Assembly (NCBI RefSeq): GCF_022458985.1
Contig: NC_061776.1
Span: 9,132,591 to 9,196,590, forward strand
Length of the DNA stretch: 64,000 nucleotides
Origin: Mugil cephalus
Lineage: Eukaryota; Chordata; Actinopteri; Mugiliformes; Mugilidae
Direction: 5' to 3'
Below are positions 53,395 through 64,000 of this stretch, piece after piece (position 1 is the stretch's first letter; each line of letters opens with the position of its first letter). The notes below the pieces were generated by a model. The model was not told where the DNA came from, ran no database searches, and saw only the letters and a list, made by a program, of their open reading frames with translations. Position numbers and translations under genes: made by a program.

Positions 53395-53509
53395 CAAATT
53401 TATCAGTGGACTATGTAGAATATTACAATATATCGCAATATCATAATGTCGCAGTAATGTATCGTGATACGTATCGTATCGTGAAGTCCTTACCAATACC
53501 CACCCCTAG
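53395..53509 (-). mobile_element. hAT-like terminal fragment (GGGGTGGGTATTGG end)
   Basis: Read in reverse, the right edge is CTAGGGGTGGGTATTGGTAA followed by repeated ACGATACG words. This is a frequent fish non-autonomous element end. The left limit is uncertain. Confidence 0.5.
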
Positions 53510-56129
53510 TTGGCATAAAATAAAAATGACCATTTAGCACAAAGCATCACTGTGCTGAAGTAGGACCTCAAACCTCTGCTTGTTCAGCTGGAACCTCTAA
53601 GTTACATTTTTTGTTCCTGTGTCAGTGCAGCTCTGCAGCCAGCGCCGTAGGTGATGTGCGCCTTCCAAGATATGTCAACACGTTGCGGCGATGCAACAGA
53701 AAATTTTCCTTCCCTCAGCCTCCTACGCGTCAGATATACGCTCAACGCGGTGGCACAGAAATCACATCCTCGTTGGATTTTGGTGGCTTTACACCAGAGC
53801 AAGTCACTCACCCAGGCCGCGGCGCTTTGAAGATCTGACACAGCTTTAATCCTGGATACAAATATAACCCTGCATCTTTAAGCCATTAGGCGAGACATGT
53901 GGTTTTTGGACACAGTGCTCATTTGGAGTGCTCTAAAACACAGTCCTCCAGGATAATACAACCGTGTTACTGTTAAAATAATGAATGTGGGGCAGGTGAG
54001 CGAGGAAGCAGTTAACCTGGAGCTCCGCTTCGTGTGTGTGCGCGGCGCAAAGCTGTCGAGTCCATTTGACCCGAAGGTTTATCAATAACTCCCTCTCAAG
54101 AATCGGATGAATAATGGATCAAAGACAAATGTTATTTAAGATTCACATCCATCTGAGGGGATTAGATCAGCAGGCCCGGACTTCAAACAGCAGAAACAAA
54201 TCAAGGGCTGACATGTTTTGAGGTCGGTTATTGACTGCTGCTGGCTACGGTTCAGCGGGGGCCTCGTGGGCGGCTCTGACTGCTCCCACATGACCGCCGC
54301 CGCAGAGCGTCCAGCCTGTCTGGGCGTCCGGTGAAGAGTGGAGATTCAGGGCAGAGGTTGGCAGCGAGCAGCTCTTTTCCCTCAGCAGCCTTCAGCTGTT
54401 TATTTTTCCCTATTTTCAGAAACCAAATCCATTTTGGTGATTAGGCCAAATGATGATTCATCACATCACAAGCGGGACCTTTGCTGCTTTAACTGGACGT
54501 AGAGGACAGTCATTTGGCTCGGCCTTGACGACTCCCATGATTCCTTGCTCTCTTCCTGCATAATGCACTTCAGAGGAAACAGCAGCGTGGATCATTTTCT
54601 TGTCAATGCAGTCACTAAATATATCAAAGCACGGTGCATTGATTGCTTTTATTCTCAGGCTAATGATGCTCCCCTCTGTTTTACACACACAAGTAAACGT
54701 GACGTCGGCATTTTTTAACTGTCCCAACAAGACAAGAGAAGCACATCTGGAAACTAGAATTAGTTTTAACAGTATTTATTGGTTTTAACAGTATGTATGG
54801 CAAATCATTTCTAAATTTCAGCGGGAGGATTAATGCGTGCCCCGACACGTCCATGATGCTGAGCTACCGAGGAGCTCGATTGACAACAGCTGTGAGGATC
54901 AAATAATCGTTGGAAGATCTTTGAGCGTCTCTGCACTTCTCTCACAAAATAGATGGTGTTATTTTAAAACTGAAGTCAAGCGAAGAAGTCACCGCCAGCC
55001 CTCGGTGTACAGTGGAGGGACTCCAGGCAGCTTTATTAATGACATTTTACCATGACTCATTAATGACTCAATGCTGAATAAATGAGCGGAGAAACATGAT
55101 GAATGCAGGTATTTTAACATAATATCAAACTCAGTGATGTCTTTTAAAAAAGCTGACAATGACTCCGGGGGCCAGACGAAAACATTTAAGTGATTTCATC
55201 CTAACGGCGAAAGCTGTTCTATCCACAGGATGCGGCGTCTTTTCCAGTGATTTCATCAGTGTAAAGATAATGAATAACACGATATGGGCCTCAGTTGTTA
55301 ACTGTATGGATCTGAAAGACAATCCTCTTTTTCCTTTTCTGGTTCACTCCACTGAGGATGCTCACGCTTTTAAGTTCAACCGGTCACATTTTGCCACAGT
55401 CTGTTGTGTCAGATCATCTTAAAACCCCCCCTCCGCATCATTTACCTCCATTTCCATCAGAGCCAGCCCGCACCAGCTGCATCACATCTACTCCGCTCAC
55501 TTCAACTCTCTTTCAGCACCACCGGTGCCTGGAGAAATCCCCCTTACAGTGACTGTCCCTGTAAAAGTACGCTGTCACGATGTCTTTTCAGCTCCTCAAC
55601 TTTTTTTTTTTTTTTTTTTTCAAAGAAATGACATTAAGCTGATGTGTTTGGGTGAAAATGGTTTCCGTTTTCCACAGACTCCGAGCCGACACCTCACTGT
55701 GAAACCTTTAATGTTTTTCCCCCCCTTTAACTTGTCACACACTGTGTCTGTGTTCAGATAAACAATTCACTCTGTAAAATATTCCTATCTGTGCTTCTTC
55801 AGTGGGTTAGATAATACTTTTATGTCTGCGTGGTACTTGTGTAGATAAATAGAGCTTTCCACAGGTAAACATCTTACTAATATCTCTTAATTAACGAATG
55901 AATTCATTGTTTAATTTATTTAATAGGAGAGTTTAAAGATATGTTTAAGGTTTTAGAGGAAGAAATTGCAGAAATTAGTCTATTTCCTGATAACAATGGT
56001 TTATCCATCTGTGCAGCCTTCTCTCTCACGGTTGCCGAGCAACAACTCATTCACTTTGCAGACTGAGTTGGTGATTTTATCTTTCAGTTTTTGCACAAAA
56101 TGAGACAAAATGTCAATTGGTGAGTTTTA

Positions 56130-56235
56130 AAAAGGGGGCACCCACTTCTCATAGTTAGCTTAGTGTAGACACAGGCTGTCTCCTGTATTTTTGCTAAGCT
56201 AAGCTAACTTCCTTCTAGCTTCCTCCTGGCGCCAT
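56130..56235. repeat. Dispersed fish repeat fragment (GCTAAGCTAAGCTAAC)
   Basis: It contains GTCTCCTGTATTTTTGCTAA followed by GCTAAGCTAAC, related in reverse to 39020-39125. Confidence 0.4.
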
Positions 56236-57628
56236 ATGAGTGGTCTTCAAATTAAAAAAAAAAAGGTCAAATAAATTTTCTTCTAACTGCTTTCTGCCTT
56301 TTAAACCAAATACCGGACATGAATCAGTGGCTAACCACACTCATCACCTGAATCAAATTCCCTCAAAGTCTGTTTGGTTGCTTTCCCTCAACTGTCAGTT
56401 CAGAGGTCAAACTCAGAAGAGGAGTAAATAGTTTCTTTCTTTTTTCTTTCGCAATGACACTTCTGCAGCGGCCGCCACCATTTATTTATCCCTTACCGTG
56501 CGTGTCATACTAACCCACGCCGCAGCATTTTGGGTGGATTTTTTTGGGAAATTAAAAGAACAGATGTGTGCACATGTTTATTTATCCAGTCAACGACTAG
56601 ATTACATGTAATTAGAGATGTTTAAGGACATCATTTAGAGCTGAAAACATCTTGGTTAAAATAAATTTTCCAGCCTCCAAGGGGAAATGTGACAGGCCTG
56701 TTTTGTGGTAACCCGGATTTGTGCCAGCTGGATTCACACCGGTAGGCGTCGCTGTTTCTCTCTAATAAACAGCTGGACTTAAAGTGCTCCAATAGCATCT
56801 GAAAGCCTCCTTAAAATGTATAAAATATTCCTGGAAGTGCTAATTACTTATATCGGGATTTTAAGATGCAGGTTAAATACCAACCTAGTGAAATAGTTTG
56901 GTAAAAAAGCTCCTGCTCTGTGGAACAAGTTATCTTTTAATACTTGTAGCATTTTCATCCACCTCTGTGTCCCACCTCTTAGTTCCAATTATCTTAGGGG
57001 GCTGGGCTTGCTACCGGCTGCGCACTTCTGATTGGCTGAACCTGGTGTCGATCGCAGGCTTGTCCTGTATCCTCCTGTTGGCGAATACAGTCCACGCACC
57101 AGAAGTCAGAAAGTCAAATTTCACCAAGAGGGTTAAAGGAAAAGGCGAGATTTGTCCGGCTACTGAACGCGTCCTTTTATCGCGCCACAGTCAAGAAGTG
57201 AGTTTAGGCTGTGAATACTCCCTCCTTAATGTGGGTTTGTTGCAAATAAGGAGGTTAATTGGACTTGAGGACTTGTTGGCTTCCTTTCTCCGGCTTTTTT
57301 TATTTTTACGCGCTGGGCTGTTTGCGCACCTGAGACCGCTGCTCAAGCCCGTGCAGCGCCAACATGACTTTGACGCATCCGAGCATCTGAAACTATCATG
57401 GTGACATTATTCCCGGAGGACATTGGCGCTGTGGTGAACCTCGGTGAATGCGCAGTCTCCCACTGTGGAATAGCCGAGTCCAGGTGTCTCCAGTGGGGAG
57501 CTGATGTGGCCGTTTGGAGGAGCCAGCCGGGATTTGACAGAGCGCAGGAGTTTGGGATGCAAGAGAGACCTTAGAGAGACTGTCCTCGGCTTCTTTTAGC
57601 TGGATTCAACGTCGGGCTGCCCGGAGCC

Positions 57629-57692
57629 ATGGCCTCTGAAGTGGTGTGCGGGCTGGTCTTCAGGTTACTGCTGCCACTATGTCTTGTGGCCG
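57629..57692 (+). CDS. Putative first coding exon of a secreted or membrane protein
   Basis: ATG at 57629 has a perfect GCCATGG context. It encodes MASEVVCGLVFRLLLPLCLVA, a signal-peptide-like stretch with a hydrophobic core at about 9-21, then one base of the next codon (phase 1) before GTGAGT. The preceding several hundred bases are GC-richer with an inverted CCAAT box, as at a promoter. No later exon is recognisable in the remaining 6.3 kb, so the first intron is long. The family is unknown to me. From human neighbourhoods, edn3 (near CTSZ) or an apcdd1-type gene (near GNAL or GNAS) would be candidates, but the peptide itself proves neither. Confidence 0.5.
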
Positions 57693-60600
57693 GTGAGTTT
57701 GTTGTTTAATCCACACTTTCTTTTTTAAATTCACATCCCCTTATATTAAAATCATTACTTATAAGTAATTTAATACCAATCAGATTAATTTAATGATATA
57801 ATCTTAAGCTTTAAGTCATAGGTGTGGACTTTATTTTCGTTTTTATATATTTTATATATATATATTTTCAATATTTAAAGTATTCGTACATTTAGGATGT
57901 TTGGAGCAGCATTCAGATTTATGGTTATGTGAAAACCTAATTGATTTTTTATGATGATTTGTGTTTGACCTCCTGATGCTGGAGGTCACAGTTCATCCGT
58001 TCATCGCCGCTGAGGTCTGCTGCTCTAAAGGCGAATCCAGACAAAGTCCTACACCACCCACTATGTACAGATTACAAGGCAAAGCCGTCATTTACCACCA
58101 CCTCCACCAACAGCTCCGTCCTCCACCTGGCTGTCATCTTTTATTGGATTTAGTAAAGGAAACGCAGCCGAAAACAAAGCATCCGTCAAAGCCACAGTGT
58201 TTATGTTTCACTTAGAAGTGTCTCGTCAGAAAAAAACAGAAACGTTAAGTCAATCAGAGTAGTAGCGTGGTGGTTTTGTTTTAATCAGAATGAAACGGGA
58301 CCGTAGCTGAATTACGTGCACTGTAACAGTGTCAACACGCCACAGTGTCTTTGTTTTTGTTACTGTGACATCTGAGTTTTTCTCAATGGCTCTTAATGAA
58401 TCATTAGTGGTATTATTGATTGTGATCTCCACTCACGGTGTTAATGGTATTTATGTCACCTTGACAGGGTTAGAGCTGCACCTCTTGTGTTGTTTCACAT
58501 TCCCTCAGAGTTTCTTTCTTTCTTTTTTTTTTTTTTTCCGCAGAATTGTGTTTACTGAATTTGTGACCTTGTTAAGGAAGGCACTCGGCACGGATGAAGT
58601 TGTCATTGCTGTGTTGTTGAAAAGTTCCTGCCTGTTTCACTCCTTTGCTATGCAGATTTGGGAGATGATTCACGCAGTGAAACTTGGCAGCTTTTATTGG
58701 GCTTTCATCACTTTTAAACATCCAGGGCAAAGACTAGTTTCGCAGTTTTGTCCAGATGATTCCGCCGCGTCACCTCGGCTGCAGGCTCTTTAAATTAAAT
58801 GCAGCTTACTTTACGTTTCCAGCTGTAATCCTGTGGTAGGCCACAAGTGAAAAGTGATTAGCGTCAAACTGCCACTGAGGTTCCAGGGTGGTCTGAGACT
58901 TACGAGGTCGAGGTACTTTTAAAACTAACAGCATGCTTTCTATAGATAAGACCCACTCAGTGCCGCCATAATGCATCACTTGACAGGCCGATTTCCAAAA
59001 GCAATTGTGAGGCCATGCATTGTCTCCATTAATTCGTGGAAAGTCGTTTTAACAGTATGAATTAATAATGCAGCTGCGAAAGGAGAGAAGAATTGCCCTT
59101 CCCTTTTATCGTAAACATACCTTTAATATTTTATGTTTTTTCAAAGTGCAAATGAGTACTTGTCATTCGTTGCCGCCGCACGCAGCAACTGACAGGATGG
59201 AGGAAATGTAAAATGGAAAGGAGGCGCAGGAACAGACAGCGTCCGGGGTGACAGATGGTGTTTCTGTTGTCTGTTTTTGTTTCATTGTTTCTGTTTATTA
59301 GTCTGAGATCTCACCTTAATAAAAACACGGTGGAGCACAATGGTATCAGCTCCCAGTATCATGCCGATTACTATTTTATCATAGTTACTGTGCACAGGTT
59401 AACTTTCATTCGTGTTTCGGCGCCGGGAAATATTGAGTAAAAAGTGTATTTCATGGCCTCTTGGCGGTAAATAAACAGAGAGTAAACAGCACAGCAGATG
59501 TTATCTGACCCCGAACACCGAAGCCAACCTTACCGTGTCTCTTCAGTTGTGTAATATACGTTGCAGACTGTTGCTTTTCTCATGTCCTAGTGAAAGACTC
59601 GTCTGCTGACGTTACATAGTCTGTGTTTCCTGTTGGCCATCTGACAGCACCTCTATTGAAACGCACAGAACTGCTGGGCCCATGTGTACACAATCCCCTC
59701 AACCACCACCACCGCCACCACCACCACCTTCACCTTCACACACAAACACACATTTGCACACAGCTACGGTTTTGCTGATCAAACAGGGACGCTGTTTATG
59801 TGTTTACTGGCAGAGTTTTTGCAGAGTGTGAACACGAGTGAGAGCATGCACTTTCCCAAATGTCTGATTTGATAATGAACGTGTGGCGTGAAGGTTCAGG
59901 CGGAGCAGAGCAAGATAGGACGACACTGAAATGAACACAGGCGGAAGGTGACGTGCAGATACTTAAATAATGGGAGCATCACTTTAATTTGATTCATTTG
60001 TACACTCGTCTATAGATGCACTGCTATGTAATTGCAAATCTTGAGGCAAACACTGGGATCAAAACCCCATTAATGTAGTTCATCATAAAAAGTCTTTTAA
60101 AAAGTTATGGCAAAAAATATTGTTCAGGATCATATATATTAAGCAATTAAAAAAAGGTTACCCAAGAAGGTGGAAAAAAAGGAAAAATCCTCAGAATTAA
60201 TATAATATCATGAAATCGTTGTGAAGTTCTCAAAAAAGGAAGGAAACACCAAAAAATTCATTTTTACCATTTAATTTCAGCTTTACTGTGATATAAATAC
60301 TATCTTAAGTACATGGCACTAAAACATGTCAACACTGCTTGTGCTAACACGCAGTTAGCCTGCTAGCTTGGACAAAACATTCAGATTGACGGTTACAGTT
60401 TGTTACAGTCAATTTGAATGTTTTGTTCAAGCTAACAGGCTAATTTAGCATAAGCTACTGATATCAGGTGTCCCATTGGAAAAGTGAATGCCATATTCTT
60501 CCTCTTACTAATGAAATTATGTTTAAATAATAAAGATTGAAATACTTCATTTCTCAATTTAACAACCAAGCAAGGAAGTATTTGATTTGCCAGAAAAGCT

Positions 60601-63540
60601 TGTCTGCTATAACTTGTAGCTACAGGAGGCTAATGTTACCGGATACATTATTATTTTATTGTTTAAATTTACTTGTGCTTTTAGTATGATACTGTTGCTG
60701 TGGTTATTTTAATTAAAGTTATACTGTATTTTTTAGTCAGAGCTCCCACAGTTTATTTGTTTTTTTTTTTTACTACTTTGTTGGGTCGGTATGTGGCTGC
60801 AGACTAGCTTGTGCTAGCGTTTAGTTAGCTAGCCAGTTAACCATGATGCTGATGTTTAGATATTAGCCATTTATCTTACAATTGAATTAAACAAAAGTAC
60901 CGATGTAGCAAATGGAATAGAAAATGGGAATTTAATTTGGAACAACTGCCTGTGATTTAGCAAATTTAACATATTTTGTTAGTTGCTATGTGGCTACAAG
61001 CTAGCTTACACAAGCTTCTGGCATTAGTTATGGTCATCTAGCTTGTTAGCTAGGTACCAGCAATGTTTCTTGTGAACAACTTAAAGACTTTAATCCATAT
61101 TTCCATATCCATCTATATATTAGCACATCTCCAGCTATCAATTAATTATTATTAATCAGGGCTCTCAAGTTTTGAACTCAGCTTGGAGTGAGAGTGGGAT
61201 GAGGATGAAGTGTGCTTGAAGATAATGTATTAGGATATCAATCTAATGAAGGACAAATTAATTTAAACAAAACGAATAGTTTCAGGACCAAAAATTAAGT
61301 GTGCGTTTGTGTGATTACAGTGCTGCTGTTTCACCTGGCAACGAGAAATATTATTTTCTGCTAGGTCAGCTGAGTTTAACACTTCTCAGCGTGAGAAATC
61401 GTACAATCTGTGAACTTACTGAATTATGTAACGCTCAATGCCTTGTATTAATTGTTTACTTGTTAAACAGAAAATTAATAGCAGCTATTTGGGTTTAACT
61501 AATTCATTATTTTAGCTATTTTCAACCAACAATGTCAAATATTTCCTTGTTCTATGTTCTCAAATAAATTGATTTACTTAAACTGAATATTTCCCCCTAG
61601 GCTGTGGGAAAATCTGGCTGACATATTTGCACAGTTAATTGTGAAAATATGTTTTGTTTCTCTTTTGTTATAGTAAACTGGGCATGTTTGGATTGGGACT
61701 GAAAAATGGACATGCATGTAAAGACCTTATATTCTGGGAACGTGGACTTTTGTCCATTTTTATATTTTACAGAGCAGAAAGAAAATAACGAAATGGTTAA
61801 ATAATGAAAATAGCTTTTACTATCAGCCCTGAATACAAATAGCTTCTCCTTGAAGATGTGTTGTGTTATGTGGTTATACCTAGCCAGAAAACCTTAGTTT
61901 CAAGTTTCATGCTCTGATGAAAATAGTTAATGTGGTGTGCTCTTTATTGCTTTCTTCTGAAGGGTTTACATTCCTCTGTTATCACCCAGTGCTCAGTTTG
62001 GCCTGGCACTGCATCACTTCATCAGGTTTTGGGTCTTAAACTCCCGAAATCAATTGGTCCTGACTTCACACGAAAGCCTGATTTACTCCTCTTGTGTTTA
62101 GCCTTTGTGTGTCTGTAATAATAGGTTTGACTCTAAGAGACAAAAGCCCGATTCAACCATGAATGGGGATTTTTGCTGTAATCTGATGTCGGAAAACAAC
62201 AGCAGTTTATTTTCACTCCCTGTGTAAAAATCCTCAGATGGTGAGTCATACAGCAAAGGAAGACTGTGGTCAAGTGTCTGCAGGCTAAAGCAGCAGGAGC
62301 GTACGGATAGATTATCTATATCTACGATCAGTATAGATAGACACTACCTTAGGTTTATAACTCAGATGTGCAGATGATTGATAGTGACTCTCCAGGCTGC
62401 CAACTTTGGTAAAATTGTCCGTTTTAGGGCTTATTTAATGCCACATTTTAATGGAAGTAAACCTGAAGTGGGTGGTTAGAAATGGTGCAGAGTGAGATAC
62501 CAAAAAATTAAAGATTGTGACTCATTCACTCCTCATTCATCCATGATGCCGAGGCTGCTAAAAATAACAATGCGCAATAAAGCGCATTTTATGTAATTTG
62601 TGGTTTGTTATGCACACTTGAATTAAATCGCAAAGATAATCTACCTTTAAATCATTTGCACAAAGGCGAGAGCCTAAAAAACATTTAATAACGTTTGTTA
62701 GTTTTCATCAGTCTGTATCTGAGCACTGAAAAAAGGACCAGGAGGTGCACTTACTGTAGGGGAAAAGGGTCAGAGCCAAGTCAAATGTCAATGAATAGCT
62801 CCATTGAGCGCTCAAAGATAAATAAAAGCACCATTTTCGGCAGTTAAGTGTAATTTTTCAGTAGTAGTTCAAGACCGGTAGCCGCCGAAATCTGTGACTG
62901 AGGCGATAACTTGCGCAGCCGACCGGGTTGTAAACTCTAAGTTCTTGTTGATATAACCGCAAAGAGAAATGTGGGAGGTCAAACTGTGTGTCCACATTTT
63001 ACACAGAGCCACTGTGTATCTCCATCCTTGACTCCCGAACTAAACATTTTCAAAGAAATGTCAGCGGCTCGTCACATATTTTTGTGCGTATTGAGGAATT
63101 CCCGTGAGCTGATACCAAACCGTAACTGTCTGCTAAAAGCTGGAGGACATGCTTCATGTACGGGCTTCAGTGGTGATTTCAGTAAGTGTTTGCTACAGTG
63201 CGGTTCACTTGGGATGCGTTAATTGGTGTTTAGACAGCAGGTCATGACGGCTGTTTAACTGGTAAAAGCCCCCGTTCGGCTCAGATGGTCACTCTGACTC
63301 GGGAAGTGAGGCGCGTTCGATCAATGAATGTGTTTTGGAAGTCATGTTTGCACTTAGGCATTTTAACTTTCATCAAGAGACCATCAAGTCTTCCTTCATG
63401 TGCCTGGACAGGGTGTGTGTTCAAATATATATATATATATATATATGTACAATTCTGTGCAGACGTTGAAGGCAGGTGTGAAATGATGCTGAAAACTAAG
63501 AATGCTTTAAAAAAAATGGGCAAAATGCAGTGAGTGACAG
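57693..63540 (+). other. Probable first intron of the signal-peptide gene
   Basis: No exon is recognised. It includes a CCACCA/CACA-rich run (59700-59755), several GCTAGC/GTTAGC-rich patches between 60340 and 61060, a near-perfect hairpin (60356-60442), and a TA array near 63428-63446. Confidence 0.45.
60356..60442. repeat. Near-perfect 35-bp inverted repeat with 17-base loop
   Basis: 60356-60390 and 60408-60442 are reverse complements with three mismatches in 35 positions (core ACAAAACATTCA). The loop is 60391-60407. It would form a strong hairpin if transcribed. Confidence 0.8.
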
Positions 63541-63546
63541 CATCTT

Positions 63547-64000
63547 CTAGCTTTCAGTTTTTGAGGGAACTCGGCTGGTAGGTTGATCCAAACATCTTGG
63601 AGAACTAACCACAGATCTTCTGTAGATGTAGGTTTCCTCAAATCCTTCTTTCTTTACATGTAATCCCAGACAAACACTCTGTGGTGTTGAGATCAGGGCT
63701 CTGTTGCCATCACTTCCTAGGACTTCTTGTTCTTCTTTACACTGAAGATAGTCCTTAATGACTTTGGCTGTATGTTTGGGGTCTTTGTCAGAATAATTTT
63801 GGGGCCTCTCTGATGGTATTGGATGGTGGATACGTCTCTGCCTGTATTTCTCAGCATTGAGGACACCATTGACCAAGTCCTCAACTCCTTTTGCAGAAAT
63901 GCAGCCCGAAACTTGCAAGGAGCCTCCACCATGCTTCACTGTTGCCTCATTATTGTACCGCTCATCAGTCCAGACCACCTGCTGCCATTTTTCTGCTTTT
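63547..64000 (-). mobile_element. Tc1-like transposase fragment running off the right edge
   Basis: Minus-strand translation shows VWTDERYNN, KHGGGSLQVSGCISAKG, LNAEKYRQR, then SDKDPKHTAKVIKDYLQ. These are Tc1/mariner catalytic-domain motifs, with DPKHTA following the second catalytic aspartate. The frame continues beyond position 64000. After DYLQCKEEQEVL the downstream DLNPIE region is not recognised in frame, suggesting decay. This is a defective copy. Confidence 0.75.

Larger units (their letters stand above)
47641..57628. other. Ten-kilobase region without a recognised gene
   Basis: AT-rich DNA with an ATT/ATA/GAA array (49078-49141), TE fragments near 51612, 53395-53509 and 56150, and several complex, non-repetitive stretches (about 52150-52760 and 54150-55060). 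No exon could be supported. Sequence just before 57629 is GC-richer and contains ATTGG (reverse CCAAT) near 57031. Confidence 0.55.

Noticed and set aside
56898..57404. A 168-codon plus-strand open frame upstream of the signal-peptide exon
   Set aside because: It has no recognisable domain, and it overlaps likely promoter and 5'UTR sequence of the 57629 start.

Overview
The window is vertebrate nuclear DNA from a teleost fish, probably a percomorph. The evidence is GT-AG split genes with vertebrate protein sequences, dense dinucleotide and trinucleotide microsatellites, and many fragments of Tc1, hAT-like, piggyBac-like and LINE elements of the sort common in fish. There are no bacterial operons, CRISPR arrays or phage genes. 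Most long open frames in the window are low-complexity artefacts (CA, GAA, CTC, poly-T tracts).

Layout, left to right. (1) 1-12080 is most likely a large intron of the first gene: microsatellite-rich, with a CpG-rich block near 5.6 kb and a Tc1-like transposon (about 10.4-12.0 kb) broken by a second element. (2) 12081-18329 (+) holds the last seven coding exons of a stimulatory G-protein alpha subunit, called gnal (G-olf alpha), with a long 3'UTR to about 20.8 kb. (3) 23193-34544 (-) is a complete nine-exon mppe1 (PGAP5, the GPI-anchor phosphoesterase), convergent with gnal. (4) 34.6-39.8 kb is intergenic and begins with a roughly 660-bp purine-rich tract. (5) 39806-47543 (-) is a complete six-exon ctsz (cathepsin Z/X). 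(6) 47.6-57.6 kb is a gap without recognisable genes. (7) 57629-57692 (+) is a probable first coding exon encoding a signal peptide; the rest of that gene lies to the right. (8) A minus-strand Tc1-like transposase fragment runs off the right edge.

The genes do not form a pathway. Gnal signals from receptors to adenylyl cyclase, Mppe1 remodels GPI anchors in the early secretory pathway, and cathepsin Z is a lysosomal carboxypeptidase. Their interest is in linkage: in human, GNAL and MPPE1 are neighbours on 18p11 while CTSZ lies near GNAS on 20q13. Here gnal, mppe1 and ctsz lie together, as expected if an ancestral GNAS/GNAL region was differently pruned after genome duplication.

All reading frames across the 22 splice-joined exons of the three recognised genes stay open with matching intron phases, so these models are firm. 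Transposable-element names are assigned by visible terminal repeats, target duplications and protein motifs only. I found no convincing previously undescribed gene system. The most unusual structures are large inverted repeats, nested mobile elements and the purine tract.
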